DNA of 64,000 nucleotides. Origin: UBA1429 sp964482225 (GTDB taxonomy: Bacteria; Chloroflexota; Anaerolineae; UBA1429). Each line of letters opens with the position of its first letter. Position 1 is the stretch's first letter. The position numbers and the translations under genes were made by a program. The notes below the pieces were generated by a model. The model was not told where the DNA came from. It did no database searches and worked only from the letters and a program-made list of their open reading frames with translations. Location: positions 84,064-148,063 of the forward strand of contig CAYZWT010000004.1 in the NCBI GenBank assembly GCA_964482225.1. The letters run 5' to 3'. Positions 41,578-50,400 of the stretch are shown here, in pieces.

Positions 41578-44500
41578 TTAGCGATTCAGGGCTGGCAGGT
41601 TCACCAGCATCAGGCGTCCGGCGCGGAACCCATCCAGATACTGGCTGCCCGAGGCCGCCGGGTCCACACTCGAGGGCCCCAGCCACAGCTCATGCAGCAC
41701 GTATGCGTTGGTATTCAGCGCGGTCAGTTCTTCAACCACCGTATCGTCTATGCTCAAGAAGAGCCAGCCTGCGGCGGCGGCCCGCCAGTTCAGCCCCAGC
41801 TTGACGGGCGCGTCAGCCACGTCGTGCCACTCGGTGAACTGGGCCACGCCATCCACCAACGCCCAGCCACGGAGCTGATAGGCGTCGGCCAGGCCGGGGG
41901 CGCCAACCTGGATGCCAAAGACCGGGGTTCCACCGTTCAGGCCAACCAGGAGGTCCTGGGGCTCGGCGCCCAAGTCGCTCCCATTGGGATCCCAGTAGAA
42001 CTGTACGGCATAGCCTCTCTCACCGGCGGGCATGAGATAGCTCAGGTAGGCGGGCTCGGCTTCGCCCTCGGACTGTGCGGCCAGGCCGCCTGCGCCGCCC
42101 AGATCGGCTTGCAGCCCCATCACGCCGCCATCGGGCGCCAGGGCCGCCTCAGGCGTGACGCTGATGGCGCCAACGGCGGCGCTCCACAGGCCCAGACCTG
42201 CCTCAAAGCTATCCGCCAGGATCTGGGTGGCGTTGTTGCCCTGCACCAGCAGGCGCACCAGGGCAGCAGCGCCCCAGTTGGCCTGGGCATCGCGGGCGCG
42301 CACCCACACTTGGTGCGTGCCATTCTGCCAGCCGCTCACGTTGATCAACGCGGTGAGCGACTCTGCGGGGCTATCGAACACGCCATCGGTGGCCGCCAGC
42401 GGCAGACCCTGCCCCTGGCCCGGATCGGCCCCCACGAACCACTCGGCTGCGGCGATGTTCGAGAGCAGGCTCGGATCAGAGGCGCCGGCCGTCAGTGTGA
42501 CCTCTTGCGCGCCTCCGGTCGGGTTGGGCGTTATGCCCAGAGAAGTGATCGTGGGCCCGACGGTATCGGTGGTGCCGCGATCTATGGTGAGCGTGGCCGT
42601 CCCCAGGGCGCCCCAGTTGCCTGCGGCGTCCAGGCCGTGCACCAGCACATCGTGCTGGCCCTGGGCCAGGAACAGGAAGCTGGCGATGGGGATATCCAGG
42701 TAGGCGGTCTCGCCCGCGCTATCGAACAGGCCATCCTTCGGGAACAGGCGGAAGCCTGTGCCGTTGGGGCCCGCGTTCCGGAGGAATCCCTCGGCATTTG
42801 CCAGCGGCGACTGCACACCGGATGACAGGGCATCGGTGATGATCGCCGTGACGCGCACGTGGGTCACCGGCGGCGCCCCGGAGAGATCCAGGATGGCGGG
42901 CTCCAGGGTGACGATCGGCGCAACAGGCCCGGTCTTGTCGAGGGCCAGGTTGATGATGCTTGCGACGCCCCAGTTGCCCAACGAGTCCTGGGCCGTTACC
43001 TCGATGGGGTGCTGCCCTTCTGGCAGGGCGCCCAGCAAAGCGCCGGGCAACTCGGCCGTCATGGCGGTCAACTGGGCATCGGTGCGGTTGAGGGCCAAGG
43101 GCTCGGGCACGCCGCCATCCAACGTATAGGTGCCGGCCACCACATTGTTGCGGCCCTTGGTGCGATCATCGCCCGTGGCCCGCAGCGTGACGGCGCGTGT
43201 TCCATTCGTCGGGTTCGGCAACAGGCTCAAGCCGGTGGAGAGGGGACCTTCCTTATCCAGGTTCAGGACCGCCGACCCCACGGGCCCCCAGTTCGCAGCG
43301 GCATCCATGCCGCGCACGTAAAAGATGCGCGAGCCGCTTTCCAGCGCATCCAGCGTCGCCGCCGGAATGAACTCGTTCACTTGCACCACGGGGGCGGGCG
43401 CGCCGATGGTCAGCGCTGCGCCGGCGCCCGCAGGCCCAAGGCTATCAATAAAGTACTCGCCGGCCACAACGTTCATGTTGCCGCTGGCCGTATCATCGAG
43501 CTGGATGTTGAGCGTCACACCATCAGCGCCGGTGGTGTTGGCCGGGTCAATCTGCACCGTGGCCGTGGGGCCCGCATCGCCGGGCAGCGCGCCATCCACC
43601 GTGCGGATAAAGGTCAGCATGCCGCCAAAGGCCACCGGCTCATCTGGCCCCGCGCGATAGCTCGAGTTGTGCAGCAACAAGTTGGTATCGTACAGGGCAT
43701 AGAGGGCGTCCGCTTGCGCCGAGGCGGGGACGCTCACCAGCGTATCCAGCGTCTGGCCGGTGCCGATCATCTCGATCAGAGACCGGTGGCTCGACGGAGC
43801 GGCCTCGCCATCGGCGGCGATGACCGATTGCGTCAGGCCCATCAGGCCCATCGTATGGATACGCAGGCCCGCATTGACATAACGCAACAGGATCGTATTG
43901 CCGGCCGTCGTCAGGATCTCGGCAGCGTCCGGATAGGGGACGCCGTTGATCAGCCAGTAACGCGGCGTCCACTCGGTCATCATGGTCCCGTTCGGGTCCA
44001 GGTTAAAGGTGGGATCCAGCTCACTGAGCACCAGCAACGCTTCGTCGTCATAGGCGGTGGCCGGGTCATCATAGGCCTGGCCGGGCGCCGTCGGGCGCAC
44101 GATCAAGGCCCCATAGAGACCCATTGCCACCTGCCGGATGCCGTTGGGGGTCATACCGGCCTCATAGAGGAACGTGCCGGGCGTGTCAGCGGGCATGGTA
44201 TAGGTGATGGTTTCGCCAAAGCCCACCCCATCCAGATCGGGGATCATCCCCGGCTGGCCGGGAAAGAGCAGGGCCATGGTTTCGCCGGGCACCTGGTTGT
44301 GCAGCACCACCTCTAGCGTCTCGCCCGCCAGGGCGATCAGCGTGGGGCCGGGCAAGAGCGCGGGCCCCAGCTCGCTCTCGGCAAAGCCCCAGATGGATAC
44401 GGCCTCGCCCGTGGGCATCTGGATCAGTCCGGGCATGGCCCAGAGCTCGCAGGTGCGCGTATCGCCGGTGAGCACGCAGGTGCTCTCAGGCAGGCTCGAG

Positions 44501-44727
44501 ATCGTCAGCGCAGGGCTCGCGACTTGTGGTTCCGGCGCCGCGATCTGGGCCGCCATCGCCGGAGCAACGCGCCACAAGGGCGCCGCCACGAGGACAAGCG
44601 TCAGCAGCAGGACCTTGAGAACGCTGCCGAGCACGTTGCGCGCCCCAGGGGGCAAGAGCAACCTTTGCGGATGGGTTCCCTCTTGGCTGCCAAGAGGTAG
44701 GTTCTTGATTCCTTTTGTCTTTTTCAT
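41578..44727 (-). CDS. secreted multicopper-oxidase-like protein lacking copper ligands, with Ig-like repeats
   Basis: A 1049-aa protein starting at ATG 44727 (MKKTKGIKNLPLGSQEGTHP); the signal peptide helix is at about 32-58. Residues about 65-390 have the fold sequence of two cupredoxin domains and share WLINGVPYPDA with the two neighbours. The ligand sites are lost: ETMALLFPGQ replaces HWHG, FLYEAGM replaces YHCH, RIHTMGLMG replaces HPxHxHG, and the last site reads LLLHNSS. Then come four Ig-like repeats ending GNWGxxGxAxLxxDxxGP and a C-terminal LamG-like domain (about 840-1040). Likely a structural or partner subunit, not an oxidase by itself. Confidence 0.82.
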   Translation of the reverse strand: MKKTKGIKNLPLGSQEGTHPQRLLLPPGARNVLGSVLKVLLLTLVLVAAPLWRVAPAMAAQIAAPEPQVASPALTISSLPESTCVLTGDTRTCELWAMPGLIQMPTGEAVSIWGFAESELGPALLPGPTLIALAGETLEVVLHNQVPGETMALLFPGQPGMIPDLDGVGFGETITYTMPADTPGTFLYEAGMTPNGIRQVAMGLYGALIVRPTAPGQAYDDPATAYDDEALLVLSELDPTFNLDPNGTMMTEWTPRYWLINGVPYPDAAEILTTAGNTILLRYVNAGLRIHTMGLMGLTQSVIAADGEAAPSSHRSLIEMIGTGQTLDTLVSVPASAQADALYALYDTNLLLHNSSYRAGPDEPVAFGGMLTFIRTVDGALPGDAGPTATVQIDPANTTGADGVTLNIQLDDTASGNMNVVAGEYFIDSLGPAGAGAALTIGAPAPVVQVNEFIPAATLDALESGSRIFYVRGMDAAANWGPVGSAVLNLDKEGPLSTGLSLLPNPTNGTRAVTLRATGDDRTKGRNNVVAGTYTLDGGVPEPLALNRTDAQLTAMTAELPGALLGALPEGQHPIEVTAQDSLGNWGVASIINLALDKTGPVAPIVTLEPAILDLSGAPPVTHVRVTAIITDALSSGVQSPLANAEGFLRNAGPNGTGFRLFPKDGLFDSAGETAYLDIPIASFLFLAQGQHDVLVHGLDAAGNWGALGTATLTIDRGTTDTVGPTITSLGITPNPTGGAQEVTLTAGASDPSLLSNIAAAEWFVGADPGQGQGLPLAATDGVFDSPAESLTALINVSGWQNGTHQVWVRARDAQANWGAAALVRLLVQGNNATQILADSFEAGLGLWSAAVGAISVTPEAALAPDGGVMGLQADLGGAGGLAAQSEGEAEPAYLSYLMPAGERGYAVQFYWDPNGSDLGAEPQDLLVGLNGGTPVFGIQVGAPGLADAYQLRGWALVDGVAQFTEWHDVADAPVKLGLNWRAAAAGWLFLSIDDTVVEELTALNTNAYVLHELWLGPSSVDPAASGSQYLDGFRAGRLMLVNLPALNR

Positions 44728-44734
44728 GGCAACC

Positions 44735-46075
44735 TCACTGGCAGTTGTTGGGTAGCGGCGGGTCAATGCGCGCAAAGCTGATGTGCCCGCTCATCACCAC
44801 ACCCCACGCCGTGATCTGCTGTAGCGCGTGGTTGTGAGAGATGTGATAGTACTCGCCGCACGAGTTGAGCGCTTGGTGGCCTACCGGCAACAGGTCGGCG
44901 GCTCCCAGATAGGGGCTGCCGCTATAAAAGGTGCCGAACACCAGGTTCTGTAGCTGCGGGATGGTGACCGGGATGGGGTTATCCACCGGGTGCCAGCCCT
45001 CGGGATCGTGCCAGTCGAACAGGACATCGTAGGTCTGGCCCGGCCCTATCAGCAGGGTGAACTCTTCGTGGGACATATCCTCGCCCGACGGGGTCACAAG
45101 GGCGTTCCCATCATGGGCGATCACCCGGCCGTGGTTGCCGTGGGGGTGGTGCGGATAGATGTCCGTGCCCACACTCAGATAGCGGATCAGCGCTGGGTTG
45201 GGATGATAAGCCTCGCCAGCGCCGGGATCATCGTTCAGAGGGTGGATGTAGAGCATGGCGCTGTAAGGCTGCTCGGGCAGCCAGTCGGCCCCGTTGGGCG
45301 CGATGGTATCCGGAAAGCTGCGCCCGTTGATGAGCCAGTAGCGCGAACGATAGTTGTTCATGTTGTACGGCTGACCCTGTTCCACTGCCATATGCAGGAT
45401 GGGGTCAATCTCGGAGAGCAAGATGATAAACTCTTCGTTCGGCGTAAACTCGGTCGTCAGTGGGCCTTCTGGGCCATTGACGATCTCGTTATAGGCCCAC
45501 AGCGGGTTGCTGGCCGGGCGCACTACCAAAGCTCCGAACAGCCCCATGTTCACCTGGACGGCGGACTCGGTGCCGCTCTGATAGAGGTAGGAGCCCGGCT
45601 TGTTGGCGACAAAGCTGTAGGTCATGCTCCCGCCGTTGGCCGCTGCCACCGGCGCGAACGAGGACAGGTTGCCGCCGCCATCGAACTGGGGCTGTGAGGG
45701 CAGGCCATTGGCCAGCACATCCTCTTGCCCTGGGAAGACAATCGAGACATCGTGAGACAAGGTGTTCTGGAGCACGATGGTGACGGTATCACCCTCGTTC
45801 ACGCAGAGGACCGGGCTCGGATGCTGAAAGGGATCATCCCCTGCGCTATAGCCCCACATATAGATCACGTTGCCATCCGGTGTGCTGATGGTGCCCTCAC
45901 GCGCGGTGAGGGTAAAGGTCGCCGTAGGGTTGGTTGTACAAACCATGCCATAGGCGGGCATTGGTTGGTGCGCGGCAGTGACCGGGCCACCGCCCCCGCC
46001 CATCGCCACGACGATCAAGGCGGGCGCCAAGACAAGTGATAGCAGTCGAACGAGCCTGGCGGATAGTTGTTTCAT
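44735..46075 (-). CDS. multicopper-oxidase-like protein keeping domain-2 histidines
   Basis: A 446-aa secreted protein (signal helix about 8-28). ATG 46075 fits GAGGTG upstream; a GTG at 46084 is an alternative. Two cupredoxin domains. Domain 1 has lost its ligands (LSHDVSIVFPGQ for HWHG; YLYQSGTE for YHCH). Domain 2 keeps a rich set: H309-H310-x-H312 and H315 in PHHPHGNHGRV (domain-2 type-3 copper site position), and C406, H411, H414, H416 in CGEYYHISHNH near the end. WLINGRSFPDTIAP is shared with both neighbours. It starts 32 bp after the Tat-exported paralogue and ends 7 bp before the third one. Confidence 0.85.
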   Translation of the reverse strand: MKQLSARLVRLLSLVLAPALIVVAMGGGGGPVTAAHQPMPAYGMVCTTNPTATFTLTAREGTISTPDGNVIYMWGYSAGDDPFQHPSPVLCVNEGDTVTIVLQNTLSHDVSIVFPGQEDVLANGLPSQPQFDGGGNLSSFAPVAAANGGSMTYSFVANKPGSYLYQSGTESAVQVNMGLFGALVVRPASNPLWAYNEIVNGPEGPLTTEFTPNEEFIILLSEIDPILHMAVEQGQPYNMNNYRSRYWLINGRSFPDTIAPNGADWLPEQPYSAMLYIHPLNDDPGAGEAYHPNPALIRYLSVGTDIYPHHPHGNHGRVIAHDGNALVTPSGEDMSHEEFTLLIGPGQTYDVLFDWHDPEGWHPVDNPIPVTIPQLQNLVFGTFYSGSPYLGAADLLPVGHQALNSCGEYYHISHNHALQQITAWGVVMSGHISFARIDPPLPNNCQ

Positions 46076-46107
46076 CGGTTTCACCTCACTCCAAGGTTCC
46101 TGGCCTG

Positions 46108-47373
46108 CTATGTGTTGGGTTCTTGCTGGGGCGGCAGCGTGCCGGCCGGGTAGATATGTACCTCGGTCATCTGGCCGCCATAGCCGACTGCGCCAGCATT
46201 GGTCGAATGGCTAGAGTTGCGACTGTACAAGAGCAGGCGCGTCATCTCGGTCACTTCGGGGGCGACAAAGATGGCATCGGTAGATTCGCCCGAGCCAATG
46301 ACCACCGTATCGGTGACGCGGCTCAGATCGGTGCCATCTCGGCCCACCAGCGGGGTAGCATCCGCGCCGATGATGCGCATCTTGATGCCAGAGAGGCGCA
46401 TCGCCAGTTCCTTGTACCCCAGGTTGATAAAGCGCAGCAGCACCCGGTCGCCCGAGTTACAGCGGACGAGCGACGAGATCGGCTGATATTGCAGATCGGG
46501 CCGCCCCTCCGGCGCAATCAGGTCTCCGGTCGTCGGGTCGGTTCCCTGGCCCGCGGGCGCGATGGTATCGGGATAGGAGCGCCCGTTGATCAGGAAAAAG
46601 TCGGGATTATAGTCGGTCCACTCGGGCAACTGCACATGCGAATCGCACCAGTGGGCCTCTGTCCAGACCTCGTTCATGCAGAACACAAACTCGCGGTCGA
46701 ACTCGGTGCTGGCATCGTTATAGGCAAACTTGGGGCCCATGGCCGGCCGCACGAACACGGCCCCCACCATGCCCATATGCACGTGCTCTGTTTCCTCAAA
46801 GTGGCAGTGGTACATGTAGGTGCCCGGATGGTGCGGACGGTAAAAGTAGGTCAGATCGCGAGCGATAGGCACGCCCACCGACGAGTGCGGCTCGCCATCA
46901 AAGATCGGGATGGCGTTGCGAAAGCCGTGAAAGTGCAGCGTGTGCGCATCGATCAGATCTGGCCGGATCTGCAGGCCCAGGTTGACGATCTTGAGGGTGA
47001 AATCCTCGCCCTCGTTCAGGTACCATGCCGGGCCGGTGAGCTGGGCCTTCATCTTTTGGGCCAGCATCTGCTCGCGCGTCTGGCCCGTCACATCCCGAAA
47101 GCCAAAGATATAGGTTGTGAACGGGTCGGGCGCCAGGTTGTCAGGATGGTAGACCCCCACCGCCGGAGGCGGCAGGGAGATCCAGCCATCCGTGGCGGCA
47201 AAGACCAGGTTGGGCTCTGTGATCTGGGTGTTGGGCGCTGCCAGAACGACATCGCGAGGCTGTAGCAGCGCTCTGGGCGCGATGGCGCGGACGGCAGCGA
47301 TGCCGGCCAGCCCGGCCCCCAGCCTCAGGAACTGCCTGCGTCCGAGTCTTTTCTGTGGGTTCTTTGTGGTCAT
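46108..47373 (-). CDS. Tat-exported two-domain multicopper-oxidase-like protein keeping domain-1 ligands
   Basis: A 421-aa protein with a Tat signal (GRRQFLRLGAGLAG, Arg12-Arg13), the usual route for proteins that fold around cofactors in the cytoplasm. Domain 1 holds a complete ligand set: H144, H147, H149 in HTLHFHG and H189-C190-H191...H197...M202 in YHCHFEETEHVHMGM, which supplies a type 1 copper and half of a trinuclear site, as in two-domain (type C-like) oxidases and nitrite reductases. Domain 2, expected to supply H-x-H pairs, has ELAMRLSGIKM and SRNSSHSTN instead, so it cannot close the site alone. FLINGRSYPDTIAP is shared with the next two genes. Confidence 0.87.
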   Translation of the reverse strand: MTTKNPQKRLGRRQFLRLGAGLAGIAAVRAIAPRALLQPRDVVLAAPNTQITEPNLVFAATDGWISLPPPAVGVYHPDNLAPDPFTTYIFGFRDVTGQTREQMLAQKMKAQLTGPAWYLNEGEDFTLKIVNLGLQIRPDLIDAHTLHFHGFRNAIPIFDGEPHSSVGVPIARDLTYFYRPHHPGTYMYHCHFEETEHVHMGMVGAVFVRPAMGPKFAYNDASTEFDREFVFCMNEVWTEAHWCDSHVQLPEWTDYNPDFFLINGRSYPDTIAPAGQGTDPTTGDLIAPEGRPDLQYQPISSLVRCNSGDRVLLRFINLGYKELAMRLSGIKMRIIGADATPLVGRDGTDLSRVTDTVVIGSGESTDAIFVAPEVTEMTRLLLYSRNSSHSTNAGAVGYGGQMTEVHIYPAGTLPPQQEPNT

Positions 47374-47394
47374 CTCTTGCCTCCAATTGCTCGG

Positions 47395-47423
47395 GGGGTG
47401 GGGGATGGACCATCCCCCACCCC
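47395..47423 (-). terminator. perfect intercistronic hairpin
   Basis: 12-bp perfect arms GGGGTGGGGGAT and ATCCCCCACCCC (47395-47406/47412-47423) between the giant beta-helix gene and the first oxidase-like gene, without a U tract. May tune expression between them. Confidence 0.5.
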
Positions 47424-47436
47424 GGCTGTTCTGTGA

Positions 47437-50400
47437 TTAGGGAGTCGTGCCCCCGCCAAAGTCCGTGATGATCGCGGCATCGGGGCCATCAAAGCTGGGC
47501 GCGACGAACCAGAAGCCGATCCTGCCGCCCTGGTCGTTATAAGGCCAGGGCGTTGGCCCGGCGGCCAGATCCGCCCAGCCGATCAGCGCGCCATTCTGAA
47601 AGACCTGGACGATGCCGCCCGAGGCGGCGCGCGCCCCAAACTGGTCTCCGGGCGCAAACTCGATGCCGCCCCAGCTCTCATGGGTGACCCACACATCGCC
47701 CGGCTCCAACGTCGAAACGTGCACCGTGGTCGTGGTGGCGTCATAGCCCACGTTGATCAGCCTGGTATCGGGCCCCAAGCCGCCGCTGACCGTCAGCCCG
47801 TCCATCTTGAGCAGCAGATCCTGTCGCGTGGCCGTCGGGCTCACGGCGACAAAGGTAAAGAACGCCTCTTGATCGCTGCCAAAGGTGGCGGGATTCCAGA
47901 CCGCGTGGCCGCTTTCGGTAACCGTGATGCCCGTCACAGGGTCGAACTCAAAGCTGGTTGGGTCGCCGCCAAAGTCGCCCGGAGGCGGCGCGCTGCCGCC
48001 TCGCGTGATGGGCAGCCAGGTCTTGAAGGGTAGCTCGACGCTTGCCCCTGGCATCGAGGCCGTCAGGATCAGATCTGCGCCCCCGGCCCCTGGGAAGAGG
48101 GGCGGCGTGACAGGAAAGCCCTGGCCGGTCTCATCCGCGCCGATCTCAAAGCGTCCCTGAGAGGGGCGAGGATGCGCCTCGATATCCTGGTTGGGCGCCA
48201 TGATGCCGCTCTTGCTGCTGGCCCCCGCATTGATGGCCGGCGAGCCTGTGGCCAGGCGATAGTCGCCCATCAGGTTGGGAGGCAGCTCGAACGCGACGAT
48301 ATCCGCCCCGACAAAGTTGGGGTTGCCGCGCCAAGGGTAGACCCTGACGCTCGAGTCATACTCGGCCACAAACTGCGGATTGACCCCGACGATGTTGGTG
48401 GGATCGCCCGCGCCATAGGGCGTTTGCAGCAGGCTATAGGTGGGGCTCAAGAGCCCCTGCATGCCGGCGACGCCCAAGTCCCAGTAAAAGGCGGGGCTTG
48501 GATCGCCCTGCAAGCCGATGCCTGCCACGCCGCCGCCGGTCCAGGTTCCGGCGCGGTTATCCCAAAAGATGTTGTTGAACAAAAGCGGGTCGCTAAAGAC
48601 CGGCGCGCCGCCCGGCAGGGTCGCCTGCAACATATTGCTGTTGCGGCTCGTCGAGAGCCCGGCAGGCGCAGGCAGCCCATTGCTGGTCATGGCCGTTGCC
48701 GTGGTCAGGTTCTTGACGATGGTATTGTTATAGATGCGGACGTTCGGCGCGTCGTTCAGCGAGATCCCGCCTCCCTCATGGGTGGAGACGTTGTTCGCGA
48801 TGATATTGTTATAGACGTTGTATAGATAGTTGCCCGCCATCAAAAAGCGCAGGCCGCCGCCATCATCGTTGGCCAGGTTGGCCTGGATGAGGTTGGCATA
48901 CACATTCACCGGCCCGGCCCCCGGCGAGAGGGTTCCGGCAATGGCCGGCAGCTCGCCGGCGACCATGACGCCGCCGCCCTCGTCGTAGGAACGGTTAAAG
49001 TAGATGCGGTTGTGGTGGATGCTGCCATTGGGGCTGAGCCCATAGTGGCTGATGCCGCCGCCATACTCGGCAGAAAAGTTGCCGCAGATATCGTTATAGG
49101 CGATCTCATAGTTTTCGGCGCCGGCAAAGACGCCGATGGCGCCCGCCAGGTTGGTGCCGCCGTTGCCGATGATCCGGTTGCGCGCGATCACGAGGTTGTC
49201 GTTCTGGTGATCGGTGAACGGCGCCGGCACATCGGGCGTGCCCAGGCGGATGGCCCCTGCATAGGCCCCGCCATTGTTCTCGATCAGGTTGTTGGTGATG
49301 CGCAGGTGGCGGGCGTAGCCATTGACAAAGATGCCGCCGCCTTGCACCACCACCTCTGCCGGAACGCCGGGGATTCGCCCGCCGCCGATCTGGTTGAGGT
49401 TGTTCGGAAAGCCCTGCTGATCGCCGCCCTGGATGCGAAAGCCATCGATGCCGGCGGCAAAGCCGCTGGTGAACTCGCCATCCTCGGCAAAGACCGTGAT
49501 GACGGCCCCTTCATAGAGGCGCGGGTTGCCATCCCCATCCACGGGGCTGCCATCCCAACCGCCACGATTGAGCCAGATATCGCCTGCAAACAGGCGCCAC
49601 CACTCGGCATAGTCCTCGGTGCCGCCCATGCCCCGGCCATCCAGGATCGAGCCCTGGACGCCGCTGCCATCCGCATAGACGCCGCCCGGGCCAACGCCTT
49701 GCAGCTTGACAGGCGAGTAGATGATCGGGTTCTCGAGCCAAAAGCCCAGAGGGTTATCGAACAGGATCGAGGTCCCCGGATACACCACCACCAGCGCATT
49801 CGCCACCTCGGCGGCGTCATCCAGGGCGCTTTGGATCGTGTCATACTCTTTGCCCGGCCCAACCTCGAACACCGTGGGACTGTAGCCTGCGCCCAGTACG
49901 TGGAACGTCAGGCCATTGACCGTGGATTGGAGGTTGTCGGCCCGGATGGTGAGCTGGTAGGCCCCCGGCGAGACGCCGCCCGGCACGCGGACCACGAGCT
50001 CGTGATCGCTCCAGCTATTCACCGGCAGGATCCAGTTGCCCAGGCGCACCTGGCCCTGGCCGCGTTGTGCGCCAAAGCCCTTGCCCCAGATGGTGAACAA
50101 CCCACTGCCCTGGATATAGGGCTGAGAGACGGCGTATAGCTCGGGGGTGGCCTCGTCCAGCTTGCAGGCAGCCAGTTGCGAGACCAGCGAGTCCGGCGCC
50201 CAGATCAAGGCCCCGTTCTGCGTGGGCGCCAGGTCCGAAGGCACCGTCACGCCGGGGTAGACCTCGAACGAGGTGCCGATGGAGCGATAGCCCGGGTGAT
50301 AGCGCTCGTTAAAGCTACCCGGCTGCCCCGGATCGTTGCCATAGATGTAGTACATGCCGGCGAACATGCCGCTCGGCGTCGGCGCGTTATAGTTGGCCAT

